DNA from: Actinocorallia herbida
Lineage (GTDB): Bacteria; Actinomycetota; Actinomycetes; Streptosporangiales; Streptosporangiaceae
DNA: 64,000 nt
Assembly (NCBI RefSeq): GCF_003751225.1
Contig: NZ_RJKE01000001.1
Location: forward strand, 8,184,001-8,248,000
Reading direction: 5' to 3'
Shown here: positions 63,856 to 64,000 of the stretch, piece by piece
Position numbering within the stretch: the stretch's first letter is position 1
How the letters are laid out: every line of letters starts with the position of its first letter
The notes under the pieces: model-generated
What the model was told of the DNA's origin: nothing
Databases searched by the model: none
Seen by the model: only the letters and a program-made list of their open reading frames with translations
Translations under genes and position numbers: made by a program

Positions 63856-64000
63856 ATGCCCTCACACAGCCCGCACCCCGCTCCGCCCGACCGCGCGGCA
63901 TCCGCACCCGGAGAGACCGGGCGAAATCACGCGCGACGCGCCCGGCTCCGCCCGGCCGACGACGGGCGCCGCCCGCGCGGGAACCTCGGGCCGCCCACCC
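63856..64000 (+). CDS. possible start of a gene cut by the window edge
   Basis: ATG 63856 with GGGAGA 5 bp upstream opens a frame (MPSHSPHPAPPDRAAS) that stays open to the window end. It is Pro/Arg/Ala-rich, like the cytoplasmic N-terminus of some membrane proteins, but no domain is reached. Low support. Confidence 0.35.
   Translation, partial: MPSHSPHPAPPDRAASAPGETGRNHARRARLRPADDGRRPRGNLGPPT

Overview
This window is a stretch of a high-GC actinobacterial chromosome. Gene content (actinobacterial-type integration host factor, LysX, an F420/LLM-type oxidoreductase, serine/threonine kinases, paired DUF6230/DUF6114-type proteins) and heavy use of GTG and TTG starts fit a filamentous actinomycete. 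A Streptosporangiales/Thermomonosporaceae (Actinomadura-like) host is my best guess, from general resemblance only. I see no transposase, phage gene or CRISPR array.

Region 1 (1-25,100, almost all minus strand) is the conserved actinobacterial block. In transcription order it holds an ArgS-like remnant, lysA, hom, thrC, thrB, rho, rpmE, prfA, prmC, a Sua5/TsaC protein, wecA, two small AtpI/AtpZ-like membrane genes, then atpB-E-F-H-A-G-D. The window cuts atpD. Two insertions interrupt it: a two-component system between rho and rpmE, and a set of secreted proteins (three of them paralogs) plus a DUF2207-like protein between the Sua5 gene and wecA. The slot where argS normally sits carries only a 216-residue DALR-domain protein. 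A CRP-like palindrome precedes the ATP synthase operon.

Region 2 (25,100-28,540) carries tRNA-Arg(CCG) with a terminator, the nucleoid protein mIHF with a long palindromic terminator, two poorly characterised proteins and RNase Z.

Region 3 (28,570-39,810, minus strand) looks like an exopolysaccharide locus. Under a LuxR-type regulator it has a secreted NodB-like deacetylase, a PelF-like glycosyltransferase, a polytopic membrane protein, three nucleotide-sugar enzymes and a spherulin-4-like secreted hydrolase, followed by an NB-ARC-type ATPase. The set resembles the fungal galactosaminogalactan and bacterial Pel systems and is the strongest candidate for an undescribed system here.

Region 4 (40,000-48,840) holds a secreted family 3 glycoside hydrolase, two tandem paralogous secreted proteins, nagA, a PucR-type and a TetR-type regulator, and a DUF6230/DUF6114/secreted-protein trio. 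A DasR-type (dre) palindrome lies between the TetR gene and the trio, and a TTTGTCA inverted repeat lies upstream of the PucR gene.

Region 5 (48,840-64,000) has three serine/threonine kinases in a row, then divergent lysX, a small DoxX-like gene antisense to the lysX 3' end, an SDR and an LLM oxidoreductase, a fourth kinase, a CrtC/AttH-like protein, an APH-like phosphotransferase and a HAD hydrolase. KstR-like and KstR2-like palindromes precede the CrtC/AttH-like and phosphotransferase genes, suggesting a link to sterol or lipid catabolism.
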